A stretch of 64,000 bases of DNA from Clostridiales bacterium (GTDB lineage: Bacteria > Bacillota > Clostridia > Christensenellales > Aristaeellaceae), in contig SVGN01000002.1 of assembly GCA_015056315.1 (NCBI GenBank), positions 106,292-170,291 of the forward strand, given 5' to 3'. The notes under the pieces were generated by a model. That model made no database searches. It had not been told where the DNA came from and was given only the letters and a program-made list of their open reading frames with translations. The position numbers and the translations under genes are program-made. Numbering within the stretch: the first letter of the stretch is position 1; every line of letters starts with the position of its first letter. Below are positions 9,306 to 19,690 of the stretch, piece after piece.

Positions 9306-10794
9306 GATACTGCTCCTTTATAGTGATATCAGGAATGGTCATCCCTCTGAATTCACCAGGGTCCATAATGCCAAGCTGTGTTTTAATCACTCGCCGCATT
9401 TCCTTGGCGGGTTCCAGACAATAGGTTTCAAATTCATCGATATTCACGTTGCTGACATCAGTGGCGTCAGGGAAGAGTAATTTCAGATACCCTGTGCAGA
9501 TACGTTTGATTGCCTCTGTATCTCTTGTTGCAGAATTCTTAGGAAGCTGTAAAAGTTGATCCACGACCGCCCTGTATGCAAGCTCTCCACGCAGCATGTG
9601 AATAATCTCGCCGAAGTATTCTGTGTTCAGCGCCCAGCCGTTTGCCTTCAAGCTTTCTTTCATCTTGGGAATATCCCATCCTTTTATGAACCCATGGAAG
9701 CGATCAAGCAATGCTGACTCATGGAAAATATCAGGCAAGTCCATAAACATGTCCTGCGTAACGTTCATCAGGTCAGAATCGATATTGCCAAGCAGCATCA
9801 GCCCTGCGTCACCTATACCACGATAATCTCCAACCCTGTATTCGCCGCTTTCTAGATAACCCTTTAGTGCGCCCTGCATTTCCATCGCATCAGTGAACTT
9901 GATGCTTTGGATTTCGTCAAGCGCAACATAATCATAGCGAGAAACAAGTCCCTGTGTTCTCTTGCTGATATCAAAGAACATTTTAGCTCTGGAGATACTG
10001 CCTCCACTAACAAGCCAGCCATATTTGCTGATTTGTGCGTATACATAGGATTTACCTGTTTCCTTTGGCGCAAGTTCGATTAGATTGACGCGCTTTTCAA
10101 CAAATGGAAGCAGGCGGCTGAGCATCGTCATTTTTTGTTTGGTGCTAACATAACCAGCGGGATTATAGTCAATAGCACTCAGCAGAACATTGATCCATTC
10201 ATCAATGGTGAAGTATTTCCTTGCGCTGATATAGTAGTCCAGATCAATAGTATAGGGACAGAACGGTGAGAAGTCGGTCAGCTTAAAGATATAGTCCTTT
10301 CCGTTGTCATCCAATTCGCAGACAAGTTCAACAATTCCCCAAACTTCTGTAGGAGAAAGCAGATAATCTTTATTGGCTTCGATAACATCCCAATCGACAA
10401 CAGCTTCGCCCTTCTTTTTCGGTACTTCAAAATCTGGTAAAGAGAATAAAGCCCTGCGTGTTTTCATATCAAAATCAATCTTAATCTTCGCCAGAAAACG
10501 CGCAGACTCATTATGCCTGAGAAGGTCAAACAGGTATTCGTTCCACTGCTCTTTGTTAGGTATGACTCTTTTCACGTAGTCTGAAACCTGCTGCTTGTCA
10601 ATCTGTCCTTTTTCGTCAGAAAAGCGCATGACAAGCCAGTCGCGCATGAACGCAGGGAGGCTGAGCGCAGAGAAAAATTTGGAGTTGGCTGAAGACTTAT
10701 AGACCAGCATGTCAGAATAGTATTTCTTCAGCTTCGCCTCATAACTTTGTTCGGTCCGATCCATTCCAAGAGTTGTATACTCATGCTTTTCCAT
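9289..10794 (-). CDS. brxL: BrxL-like BREX AAA+ protein (short form, 501 aa)
   Basis: NLIELAPKETGKSYVYAQISKYGWLVSGGSISRAKMFFD, YDYVALDEIQSIKF, LMLLGNID; adjacent to pglZ. Confidence 0.85.
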   Translation of the reverse strand: MEKHEYTTLGMDRTEQSYEAKLKKYYSDMLVYKSSANSKFFSALSLPAFMRDWLVMRFSDEKGQIDKQQVSDYVKRVIPNKEQWNEYLFDLLRHNESARFLAKIKIDFDMKTRRALFSLPDFEVPKKKGEAVVDWDVIEANKDYLLSPTEVWGIVELVCELDDNGKDYIFKLTDFSPFCPYTIDLDYYISARKYFTIDEWINVLLSAIDYNPAGYVSTKQKMTMLSRLLPFVEKRVNLIELAPKETGKSYVYAQISKYGWLVSGGSISRAKMFFDISKRTQGLVSRYDYVALDEIQSIKFTDAMEMQGALKGYLESGEYRVGDYRGIGDAGLMLLGNIDSDLMNVTQDMFMDLPDIFHESALLDRFHGFIKGWDIPKMKESLKANGWALNTEYFGEIIHMLRGELAYRAVVDQLLQLPKNSATRDTEAIKRICTGYLKLLFPDATDVSNVNIDEFETYCLEPAKEMRRVIKTQLGIMDPGEFRGMTIPDITIKEQYREGGK

Positions 10795-10806
10795 TTGCCA
10801 TTCTCC

Positions 10807-13128
10807 TTAAATATCGAAGTCCTTATTCTTCTTAATGCCCTGAACGATCTTTACCGTCAGCTTTCCAAGAATCACACTGTCAATCACTTGGGCAGTAATA
10901 GAATCTTCTTTTCCATCCACCTGATACTCAAAGGTGTATTCCTTGTCTTTCAGTACGCAGGGGATCTTCTTGCCCTTAATCTGGACAGAGGCATTGGGAC
11001 GCGGCTTACCGCTCACTTTGAAGCGGACTGTAATCAATCCAGTGCCTACCTGTGGTTTGACTTCTTCAGTCAGAAGGTCAATCGTGACCTTCTCTGTTTT
11101 TACAGTGTTTTGAGCGTTTTCAATGACGGCAACAGGTACAAGCCATTCCTCCAGCGAAGCGCCGCCATGGATTTCATCGATAGGTGCGCCAGTTTGTGCG
11201 AAGCGAGAATAATCTGCAAAGATCAGCTTGCCTTCATAATTGATAGCCGTTTCGTATTCAGCACCATCAGGCTTTTGATCGCAGAATCGCCCATATTTGT
11301 AAACAGTTGTGTCTTCAGGTTTAGGCAGCATGTTATCGTATTTTGTATTCCTGATTCGTACAGCCAAGCGGCTTGTTCCATGGTCTGCGGCAATGATGAT
11401 TCTGGAAATTGAACCACCGATGGCACTCAGCGCCCTATCCTTAACGGTTTTCAGGATTTCAAGCTCCTTGATGATGTTTTCGGGATAAACACAATTGGCA
11501 TGTTTATGTTCATCCAACTCTCTCATCGGGGGTTCGACCGTCTGCCTGTTATTCATATAATCTTTGTTGATTTCAGTGACAGATGGAAGGTTGCAGAAAC
11601 CTGCTTTGATGGTAAAACGATACTTTGCTTGATCGATATCAGAGAAAATATAGGCAAGATAATCTGCGTACTCAATGCCCATCCCATCGACAAACAAAAT
11701 CACGGTGTGGTCATCGTACATTTCTGTTACAAGCTGATTCCTTGGCGTAAGCATAAAGACGCTTTCGCCTTTCTGCTGTGCGATTTCTCGAACTTTATTT
11801 ACAAACGTACCTGTTATGCTGTCTGTAGCCTTAAGCCATTTATACTCTTCAAAATAGTCGAAGTGAAACTGTGTCAGATTGGCGCTATTGATAGATACGT
11901 CATTATCCAGATAGTAAGCCAGTTCAGGGTATACTGTCTTTAGAGCAACGATAAATGGTATTCTATCATCAAAAGGAACCCCTTTGATAATATCGAATAC
12001 CTTTTTGCGTTCAATATCTGTCAGGTTAGTCAAACAGGCAATAGCATTGATAGGCTCAATAGCCTGAATCATTTTCCAGAATGCCACAGGGGGTGTGAGC
12101 TTCATGCTTCTCAAAGCTGTTTTCCGTTCTTTATACTTCTGAACGTAATCTGTTGTTCCAACGTATTTGGCGATACCTGTATAGATTTCTGTGACAAAAT
12201 CATCTTCAGATTTGCAGGATGCTGCGCATTCATACAGATAGCCTTTTTTGTTTCGCGCCTTCGTCCACAACCAAAGAATCCATTTTTTGAATGGGGTCAG
12301 AATGCTCCACTGTTCAAACAACTCAAGAGAGTAGCGATTCGTTGTCATGCACAGGCTGCATGCTTCATCAAAGCTTCCTGCTTCAGAAGCTTTTTCAGCA
12401 AGTGAATACCAGTGTTCTTGAGTCCCCATGTCTTCTTGCAAGACTGCTGGAAAGTCATGGATCTGGTCTTTGCACAGATCAAAGGGCGTGACGATCACTT
12501 TGACGTTATCAAAGAAATGGTTCCGTTCAAAGTGAATGGCATTCTGCGTATGTAGCACCAATGGCTTATCAGGATTCTGCTCCCAGTATTGTAGGTAGCG
12601 TTTGAAGCCGATAATTTCATTTCCGCTCACATGCACATTCAAACTGTTCTGGATGATGGTAAGCTGATAATCCTGCTCTTCCCCTGTCTGCAAATAGATA
12701 AAGCTATTTTTCTTACGCGGGTCTGTATTGGGAATGGTTTGCAGCACGCTGCTGATTCTATACATGGGAAAATAGATGTGCATTCTGTGCGCATCATTAT
12801 TCTGGTATTCCATGGATAGTAGATTTGATATAACAGATACGGCGGTTTCAGGATGCACGCGAAGATATTCAGACAATGGAAATACACACAATGTCTGATT
12901 AGCTTTTTTCAGTGTGGAACTAAGCCTCTTGAGATTCGGTGTTGTATCGTCTGTCTCGCAGAACTCGGACAGCAAAAGGCTCTTGTCACTTAAGGATACA
13001 AGGAACTTTTTAACCTCCACCCACATTTGCAGAGAATCCACATTGATAAAGCGAATGGGGTTCAGGTCTGCGCGGTCTCGATCTTCCTTAAGGTTTTTCT
13101 TTAGCTGCTCTACATCCTTGAAAACCAT
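10807..13128 (-). CDS. pglZ: PglZ-domain (alkaline phosphatase superfamily) BREX protein
   Basis: VILFVDGMGIEYADYL and IIIAADHGTSRLAVR motifs; position in BREX operon. Confidence 0.9.
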   Translation of the reverse strand: MVFKDVEQLKKNLKEDRDRADLNPIRFINVDSLQMWVEVKKFLVSLSDKSLLLSEFCETDDTTPNLKRLSSTLKKANQTLCVFPLSEYLRVHPETAVSVISNLLSMEYQNNDAHRMHIYFPMYRISSVLQTIPNTDPRKKNSFIYLQTGEEQDYQLTIIQNSLNVHVSGNEIIGFKRYLQYWEQNPDKPLVLHTQNAIHFERNHFFDNVKVIVTPFDLCKDQIHDFPAVLQEDMGTQEHWYSLAEKASEAGSFDEACSLCMTTNRYSLELFEQWSILTPFKKWILWLWTKARNKKGYLYECAASCKSEDDFVTEIYTGIAKYVGTTDYVQKYKERKTALRSMKLTPPVAFWKMIQAIEPINAIACLTNLTDIERKKVFDIIKGVPFDDRIPFIVALKTVYPELAYYLDNDVSINSANLTQFHFDYFEEYKWLKATDSITGTFVNKVREIAQQKGESVFMLTPRNQLVTEMYDDHTVILFVDGMGIEYADYLAYIFSDIDQAKYRFTIKAGFCNLPSVTEINKDYMNNRQTVEPPMRELDEHKHANCVYPENIIKELEILKTVKDRALSAIGGSISRIIIAADHGTSRLAVRIRNTKYDNMLPKPEDTTVYKYGRFCDQKPDGAEYETAINYEGKLIFADYSRFAQTGAPIDEIHGGASLEEWLVPVAVIENAQNTVKTEKVTIDLLTEEVKPQVGTGLITVRFKVSGKPRPNASVQIKGKKIPCVLKDKEYTFEYQVDGKEDSITAQVIDSVILGKLTVKIVQGIKKNKDFDI

Positions 13129-13142
13129 GAAGAATCCTCCTG

Positions 13143-16100
13143 TCAGCCCTTGAGAATTCGGATACCAAACAGCGGATCGTTTTCAATCAGTTCCTTCAGT
13201 TTGGCTTGTGCTTCTTCGGCGCTCATGCTGTTGATTTTCTTTTTCGCGTCAGCACGGTATTTCATAGCGTAACGTTCCTGCGCGAAAGTGATGATTGCCT
13301 GTCTGCACTGCTGCCTGCGTGCATACCAGTCATAAACCTTGATGCCAGCGACTGCGCGAACCCTGTCACGTAGGTCATCAACAGAGTCAATCACGTATGC
13401 GTAATCGCCGCAGAAGACATCAATGAAGGCTTTCTCACATGCCTTTGTATCGTTGAGGATTTTCAGTTTGTCGCTCTGAATGAATTCGATGGCGTCATCA
13501 ATGCTCTGCTCGTTGGGAAGGTATGAAGTACCATTCAGCGCATCGAAGACCCTTTGTGCGCGAATGCTGTCATCCGTAAACATGCAAAGGATCGGTATGC
13601 CATGCACAGTAGACCAGGCATTCGGAGTCTTGGAATCTGTCGCCTTTTCCCAAGCTTCGTGCATCTTGCGGGTTTTCTTGTTTTTGCGATACTTTTCAAG
13701 TTCGCGCTGCATGAGAATCAGGAATTCATCTGTGGTTTTAAACAACGTTTCGGAAGGCGTGTTGTTAAACAGATGCTCCATTTCATCATCCAGGATAGGT
13801 CCTGAGATGGCTTGCCGCAGCGCAGCAGAGAAGACTTCATACTGACTGTTGAAGAAAGCCAGGAATTCATCAGCCATATTCGCTATGAGCGAAGAAGCCT
13901 CCGCCTTGTTGATTGTGCTATTGTTCTTGATGCTCAAGAGCAGCGACATGATGCTCTTCAACTCAGGTCTTTGTTCCAGAATCCAGCTATTCGGAATCTT
14001 GATGCTGTTCAACTTTTCGACTAACGCCTTTCGCGCATCCTCGTATGTGCGCTGCTTGGTGGAAAGCAGACGATTGATATCAAAGATCAACTTCAAATCC
14101 GTGTACAGATTGTCGATCTGATGATTGGTATCTCCAAGCTGCCACAGGTAAGACGAGTCAGCCGAAAGCTTTTTATTCAGCATTTCCAGGTATTCTTTCG
14201 GCTCTATCTTGAGGTTGCTGGCGATCTGCGTCAGTTCGGGCTTGTACTGTGCAATGTAGTATTCCATGCCTGTACGCATGTTTTCAATCGTCAGGCATTC
14301 AGCAAAAGCGCCATCAATCCCTCTATACTGCATGTAAATGTCATAGATATCCTTGACAACGTTGACTCTTTCCCTGCCGATTTTGGATTCTGGTTTTACG
14401 AACTCACAGAGCAAATCTGCAAGCTGAATCATCGGCTCCCTGTATTCGTGCTCGTATAGTTCTTCTTCAATGTAGCTCTTGATAGACCACAATGGATAAT
14501 TATTGTTGGTCAGATAGATATTGATGTTCTTGGCAATGTCATCAATCGACAGCCTCTTATCCTTGGCGATTTTGAAGATTTCTCCCGTGATCTGGCAGAA
14601 TGCCGCCTGTTCAGGGGTCTGCTTCACAATAAACTGACCATTCGCCTTGGGAAGTCCCTTGATTACACCATAGATTAGTTCACTCAGATCAGTGTAATTC
14701 AAGCTGACTGTGTTGTTGTTGACGTCACGCTTGTAATAGGTGCTGTCAGCAAATTCCTGGAGCAGGAAGCCCATGAGGAATACAGAGCCAGTGTTTGCCA
14801 TCAAGCCAAACGGCGCTTTCTGAAGCACCTTCCAAACATCTGTGATGCTGACCGCAGTGGTATCATTAAATGCCTTGTCAATGACAGCGTTAATGGCAAG
14901 CTTCATCTGTGAAATTACGCAGTTAGGCTTGTTTTCATAATACTTGGGATCGCCCCAGGTTCCTTCCTGCTCAAAGCGGCTTGAGATATTGCGCAGATAG
15001 GCATAGTTGGCAGGAACCGTAATCTTGCCCATTGCCATTTGCGCAACGGTTTCCTTAAAGCCAGACTCGGCGAACAGCTTATCATTCTGGTTGATCGCCT
15101 CAAGTCCATAGGGATAGATACCAGCGTTGATTTCTTTCAGTTCTTTTCTGAGATTGCCTCCGCCTGTTCTCTGCGTTGATTTATCCTCGGCGGTATAAAT
15201 AGTCAGGGAAGTGGTGATCAGCTTACGCAGCCACTCGTTCAGGATGTCTGCAGAAATCTTCTTGGCAAGGTCGAACTGCGGCTTCTGGTTTGGCAGGCTG
15301 GAATAATACTTTTCCTTCGCTTTGCTGGAGATGAACTTATCAAAGAGCACATCTGTAAAAGGCGAAGCGGAGAAATCCACGATCACGCATTTATTGCCAA
15401 CAATGGAATAGATGGTTTTGACTGTGTCTTTGATCTTCTGCTGCTGCGTTTCATTCTGCGCATACAGGTAGAAGACGGGAATATGGTTGGGCGTCTGGTC
15501 CGCGTTTTGTGCTTCGTTCTTCGCGTTGACAGGAGAAACAGGATAAATCTTCATGCGCATTTTCAAGAAATCAGTAGGCAGGAACTGCTCTGTTACCTTG
15601 TATGCACCTTCAGAAATCATCTTTTCAAAGGTGATAGTCTTCTTGGTATCTTCCAGGCATTGCCGCATGCGCTCTTCATCAATAGCGGCAGAGGTCATGA
15701 CATACAGGGTTTCTCTGTTGGCTTCCACCTTGCCCATGATACCCTTGCTGTCAAAGTAATTCAGCGCATCCTCCACGCTGGATTCGATGGGCGTGCCAGC
15801 AAAGCAAGCCTTGATGTTTACCAGTGTAGGACGCATGAGGGAAGTAGCGCCGCTGCGGCTGTCGGCGCTGTTCTTTGCCTGTAGTGCCGCCAGCAGCAGG
15901 GTCACTTTCAACACCCTGCGCTGATTGTCGTTCTGACACATGCTGGCAAAATTGTTGTAATGGCTGATGGTGGTCGTGAAGGCGCTGTCCAGGTCAACGT
16001 TATTGGCATTGAAGAAATAGTCCCACAGGTAATCAGCCGTCAGGTAATTCCACTTGCCGTATTCAAAGGATACGTGCTGGATGAACCATTTAAAATTGGG

Positions 16101-17327
16101 GTGCTTATCATCAGAAACATCTTCACTCAGGAATTTGAAGATGGTTCTCTCGTTGCTGCTGATATCCTTGGCAATGATTCGCAGCAGATAAGCAGCGTAG
16201 GGATGCATAGGCAAGAGCTTGCGGAAATCGTCATCAGCGATGGTAATATCCTTGGCGCGAATGACGCTGACTGCACCCTTGCTTACACCATCCCAAAGTT
16301 CCTCACACCTGTGGTCCCATTCGCTCTTCAGGTCAGGATCATGGTGCAGGGCATAGCCAAGCAGCTTGAAGGCAGTACGCTCCTCCAAACCGATTTGGCT
16401 CATCTTAAAGCGTGCCTCCAGCACTCTTCTCGAATCAGGGTCTTTAATGACCTGCGTCAAACTGGAATGGGTGATCAGGAAGAAGTAGAAACTGATTCTG
16501 GAATCAGCCATAGCGATTTCCTGAAGACCAGTGATGTTGTTCTGATTGTTCTTGAAATACTCAGTGAATTCATCCCAGATGAAGAGCATGGCATAAAGCT
16601 GATTGCCTTTACGCACATCCTCCAGCCAGTTGATCACTTCTTCAGGAGACATGGACCAGTTATAGCCTTCTTTATCGGCAACGTCGATGATGGTATCCAG
16701 CAAGTCCAGCTTGTCATCCAAATCCAGTTCTTCCAAATCACGAATCACGCTCTGCGCAGTGGCGTATTCGGTAAACTTAGCACGATATTTCTGGAATGCG
16801 CCAGCAAAGTTGAAAGCGGAATTGGGGTCCTTCAACGTGGTCAGCACCTTATCCAGCATGCTCGCGCTGCCAGTGTAAGTAAGACCAGCAGCCTGCAAGC
16901 TATCCTTTACGGATTCCACGATGGCGCTGAACAGTTTATTCTGAGAATTCAAGCCAGCAGACGCACTGCGCTGAATCACAAGGATTTGACCCTTTGCGCG
17001 AATGCCTTTAACACGCGCAAACAAATCCATCATCTTGTTTTCAACAAAGTAAGGCTCAACATTGGCAAGGTCATCCTCAAGAATGTGTTTGATGACGAAT
17101 GATGCATACGTTTTACCAGTACCATAAGCGCCGTTCATCCACAGCGAATGGTCTTTGGACTCACTGCTCTTTTCCAGTGTGTCTACTGTTTCCTTCAAAA
17201 TCTGCTTGAAGCTTTCATGCGGATAGAAGGATTGCCACTTGTTGGGATAGATGCGGTCACTGTTTTTGCTGAAAACAGGGATGAAGTTCGGATCGACTTT
17301 GATATAGTCACAATACAGTCTGCTCAT
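13143..17327 (-). CDS. brxC: BrxC/PglY-like P-loop ATPase (1394 aa)
   Basis: SLWMNGAYGTGKTYASFVIKHIL Walker A, YAMLFIWDEFTEYF Walker B; length and context. Confidence 0.9.
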   Translation of the reverse strand: MSRLYCDYIKVDPNFIPVFSKNSDRIYPNKWQSFYPHESFKQILKETVDTLEKSSESKDHSLWMNGAYGTGKTYASFVIKHILEDDLANVEPYFVENKMMDLFARVKGIRAKGQILVIQRSASAGLNSQNKLFSAIVESVKDSLQAAGLTYTGSASMLDKVLTTLKDPNSAFNFAGAFQKYRAKFTEYATAQSVIRDLEELDLDDKLDLLDTIIDVADKEGYNWSMSPEEVINWLEDVRKGNQLYAMLFIWDEFTEYFKNNQNNITGLQEIAMADSRISFYFFLITHSSLTQVIKDPDSRRVLEARFKMSQIGLEERTAFKLLGYALHHDPDLKSEWDHRCEELWDGVSKGAVSVIRAKDITIADDDFRKLLPMHPYAAYLLRIIAKDISSNERTIFKFLSEDVSDDKHPNFKWFIQHVSFEYGKWNYLTADYLWDYFFNANNVDLDSAFTTTISHYNNFASMCQNDNQRRVLKVTLLLAALQAKNSADSRSGATSLMRPTLVNIKACFAGTPIESSVEDALNYFDSKGIMGKVEANRETLYVMTSAAIDEERMRQCLEDTKKTITFEKMISEGAYKVTEQFLPTDFLKMRMKIYPVSPVNAKNEAQNADQTPNHIPVFYLYAQNETQQQKIKDTVKTIYSIVGNKCVIVDFSASPFTDVLFDKFISSKAKEKYYSSLPNQKPQFDLAKKISADILNEWLRKLITTSLTIYTAEDKSTQRTGGGNLRKELKEINAGIYPYGLEAINQNDKLFAESGFKETVAQMAMGKITVPANYAYLRNISSRFEQEGTWGDPKYYENKPNCVISQMKLAINAVIDKAFNDTTAVSITDVWKVLQKAPFGLMANTGSVFLMGFLLQEFADSTYYKRDVNNNTVSLNYTDLSELIYGVIKGLPKANGQFIVKQTPEQAAFCQITGEIFKIAKDKRLSIDDIAKNINIYLTNNNYPLWSIKSYIEEELYEHEYREPMIQLADLLCEFVKPESKIGRERVNVVKDIYDIYMQYRGIDGAFAECLTIENMRTGMEYYIAQYKPELTQIASNLKIEPKEYLEMLNKKLSADSSYLWQLGDTNHQIDNLYTDLKLIFDINRLLSTKQRTYEDARKALVEKLNSIKIPNSWILEQRPELKSIMSLLLSIKNNSTINKAEASSLIANMADEFLAFFNSQYEVFSAALRQAISGPILDDEMEHLFNNTPSETLFKTTDEFLILMQRELEKYRKNKKTRKMHEAWEKATDSKTPNAWSTVHGIPILCMFTDDSIRAQRVFDALNGTSYLPNEQSIDDAIEFIQSDKLKILNDTKACEKAFIDVFCGDYAYVIDSVDDLRDRVRAVAGIKVYDWYARRQQCRQAIITFAQERYAMKYRADAKKKINSMSAEEAQAKLKELIENDPLFGIRILKG

Positions 17328-17340
17328 GGTTGCTCCTCCC

Positions 17341-19689
17341 TCAGATCAGCTTCAGTACGTCAATTGCCTTCATACCCTTTTTGCCAGCAGGCAAATCAAT
17401 GTTTTCCATGATACCCTTGTTAAAATCCACCTGGATGTATTCGCTGTAGTCGTTCGCAAGTCCTTGCAGAATCGGCTTTAATGTGTCAGCTTCAACGCCG
17501 AAGATCAGGCGCGGACTCATAGCTTCTCGCTCCTCGCTGTCGTCCAGCAGATCACTGAGCGTGAAGCTGTACAGACCCTCCATGTGTTCAGCGAAGAGGT
17601 AGAGCGTGTAGAGGATAACGAGGGGATCAGCTTCATACCATCTTCCACGTGATATACTGGTTATTGTTTTTCCTTTTGTTTCACAATCGCCCTGCAGTAA
17701 TAACCAGCCAATGGGAGACAATCTCAATGTCTCCTTTAGCGAACTGAGTGCATTTTTCTTGACAGTGGGAGAGTATTCATCTCCAAGCAGTATCGGCAAA
17801 TCCTCTGCTGAGTATGTGCTGTCAGGCTCAATCTTCTTAACATACCAAGTAACAATTGGAGATTCGTAGCAAAGGTTGGCAAATAACACACCCCAGGTAA
17901 CAGGAGAATCGCTCCCCAACTCAAGCAGTTTTTCTCCTAATGGTGTAATTGCATTGTTGTCAGTGATTCCTGCTTCTTTAAGCCAGGTTTTAAAACCGAT
18001 AATCATGTACTTGCCCATTCGGTCATTTGCCCAGAAATCGTCAAGCAATTCAAAGTATAGTTCAAGCCATTCTTGTCTGAACCCAAAATTCTGATATCTA
18101 CTAATGTTTTTTGCGCTCATGTTGCTTCCGCCTCCTGTTATTCCAAGTGATCTTGCAGCAATACAACCCTTTGGAGAATCTAAACACGCTTCACAGTGCC
18201 TGCAGTTCGTGAAGACGATATCGTCTTTCGTAATGGTTAAGGCATTGAAAGAACACTCTGCTGCACATTCTTTGCAATTGACACAGTACGCTGCTTTACT
18301 AAGAGCGTTTTTAAACAAATACATAAACCGCACTGATGATGGCGATCTTATCAGCGCAGGCATGGTCAATACTGTGGCTTTTCCTTCAGTGTGCACAGTA
18401 AACTCAACGTTGATGTCTTTATATCTTATCGAATACTTATCATCAGATACCTGAACGAGCGGTCCAATGGCATGCATCCATTTATCCCACTTATAATTAC
18501 TTTCAACGATGACAAGCTTTACAACCTCGCTCGTCTTGATTTCGGTAATCTTGTTATTACCGATGATAAGCTCTTTCCCACCTATGCGTGATTTCCAACC
18601 ACCAGTTTGTAGGTACTTCTTTTTTTCCTCCTCATTGGGAAAATGCTTTGTAATGCTATTGCTGACGATGCTCAATAGCGGCTCAACTTCTGATGGCACA
18701 ATGTGATTTAGCAAGCATTCATACCATTCGGATGCCATGGGGCATAACTTACAGCCAACGCGGTAAGAACCATATCTATACAGATCGTTTAGCAGCAAAT
18801 CATTTTGGAGGATATACAAGAACAGTTCACAAGTACCCCATTCCAGGATAGGGCTACAATTGTACTGAACAGCATGCTTGTTACCGTCAGAGACCATGGA
18901 ATAAGTTGCTCTTGCATCGCTTTCTTCTGCACGAACTCCATCAAACACCATAACCTTAAACGGTTTGTTGCTATTCGGATATTTTGCTTTGTAGATTTCC
19001 TTCAGTTTTGCAATAGAGGGAGCTGTCTTATGTACGCTGCAACACCAACGCAGTTTTCGCGCTGGAAATCCTATCTTGTTCCACGATTCCACAGCATCAA
19101 AATCTGCTTTGGCTGTATACCATTCAAGAGAAGACCAACGTTTCTTTGCTTTCTGAACAGCTTCATAGGTGGTGGATACTTCCATAGTTGTATCACCAAA
19201 TATAACCACAAAGCTATCATGTGGAAGCGCACGCTGAACGATATCTAACATTACGATTGAGTCTTTTCCACCGCTATAAGCGACATAGAACATGCTTACC
19301 TTTTTGCTGTACTCTAAATATGTATTATATACAGTTTTCAAAGTCCGTTGAATTAAACCATTCATGATGCTTTCATTCTTCTTTAGCATCAATGGTACAT
19401 CAACAGGTTCGAGAACCAAGTTGGGTTTAACATTGCGCAGTTCAGGTTTTTCAAATAAGCCGCCACCGACTGCTTCTCCTACAAGTTCTCCTTTATAGAA
19501 ATATCTGCGTGTTTCAGCCCATAACAGAGGCAATTGACTATCTGGGAATTGCCAGTTGTACTTCTTGTCAAAACCAAGAAAGCGAAGCTCTTCAAAGTAA
19601 ACTGGTCGAACTTCCTTGGCAACGCCCAAGATTTTTGATGGCAACAATAAATAGCCGCCAGTCTCAGAATCCCACTCGTAATTGTACAT
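17341..19689 (-). CDS. brxP: BrxP-like protein: PP-loop PAPS-reductase domain + two Cys clusters (ferredoxin-like) + DUF4007-like C-terminal domain
   Basis: VAYSGGKDSIVMLD PP-loop; RWCCSVHK; CVNCKECAAEC and CRHCEACLDSPKGC clusters; C-terminal region from NISRYQNFGFRQEWLELYFELL reads as DUF4007. Confidence 0.85.
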   Translation of the reverse strand: MYNYEWDSETGGYLLLPSKILGVAKEVRPVYFEELRFLGFDKKYNWQFPDSQLPLLWAETRRYFYKGELVGEAVGGGLFEKPELRNVKPNLVLEPVDVPLMLKKNESIMNGLIQRTLKTVYNTYLEYSKKVSMFYVAYSGGKDSIVMLDIVQRALPHDSFVVIFGDTTMEVSTTYEAVQKAKKRWSSLEWYTAKADFDAVESWNKIGFPARKLRWCCSVHKTAPSIAKLKEIYKAKYPNSNKPFKVMVFDGVRAEESDARATYSMVSDGNKHAVQYNCSPILEWGTCELFLYILQNDLLLNDLYRYGSYRVGCKLCPMASEWYECLLNHIVPSEVEPLLSIVSNSITKHFPNEEEKKKYLQTGGWKSRIGGKELIIGNNKITEIKTSEVVKLVIVESNYKWDKWMHAIGPLVQVSDDKYSIRYKDINVEFTVHTEGKATVLTMPALIRSPSSVRFMYLFKNALSKAAYCVNCKECAAECSFNALTITKDDIVFTNCRHCEACLDSPKGCIAARSLGITGGGSNMSAKNISRYQNFGFRQEWLELYFELLDDFWANDRMGKYMIIGFKTWLKEAGITDNNAITPLGEKLLELGSDSPVTWGVLFANLCYESPIVTWYVKKIEPDSTYSAEDLPILLGDEYSPTVKKNALSSLKETLRLSPIGWLLLQGDCETKGKTITSISRGRWYEADPLVILYTLYLFAEHMEGLYSFTLSDLLDDSEEREAMSPRLIFGVEADTLKPILQGLANDYSEYIQVDFNKGIMENIDLPAGKKGMKAIDVLKLI

Positions 19690-19690
19690 T

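Noticed and set aside
15960-17102. 380-aa plus-strand ORF inside brxC
   Set aside because: Antisense to the P-loop ATPase; no domain signature
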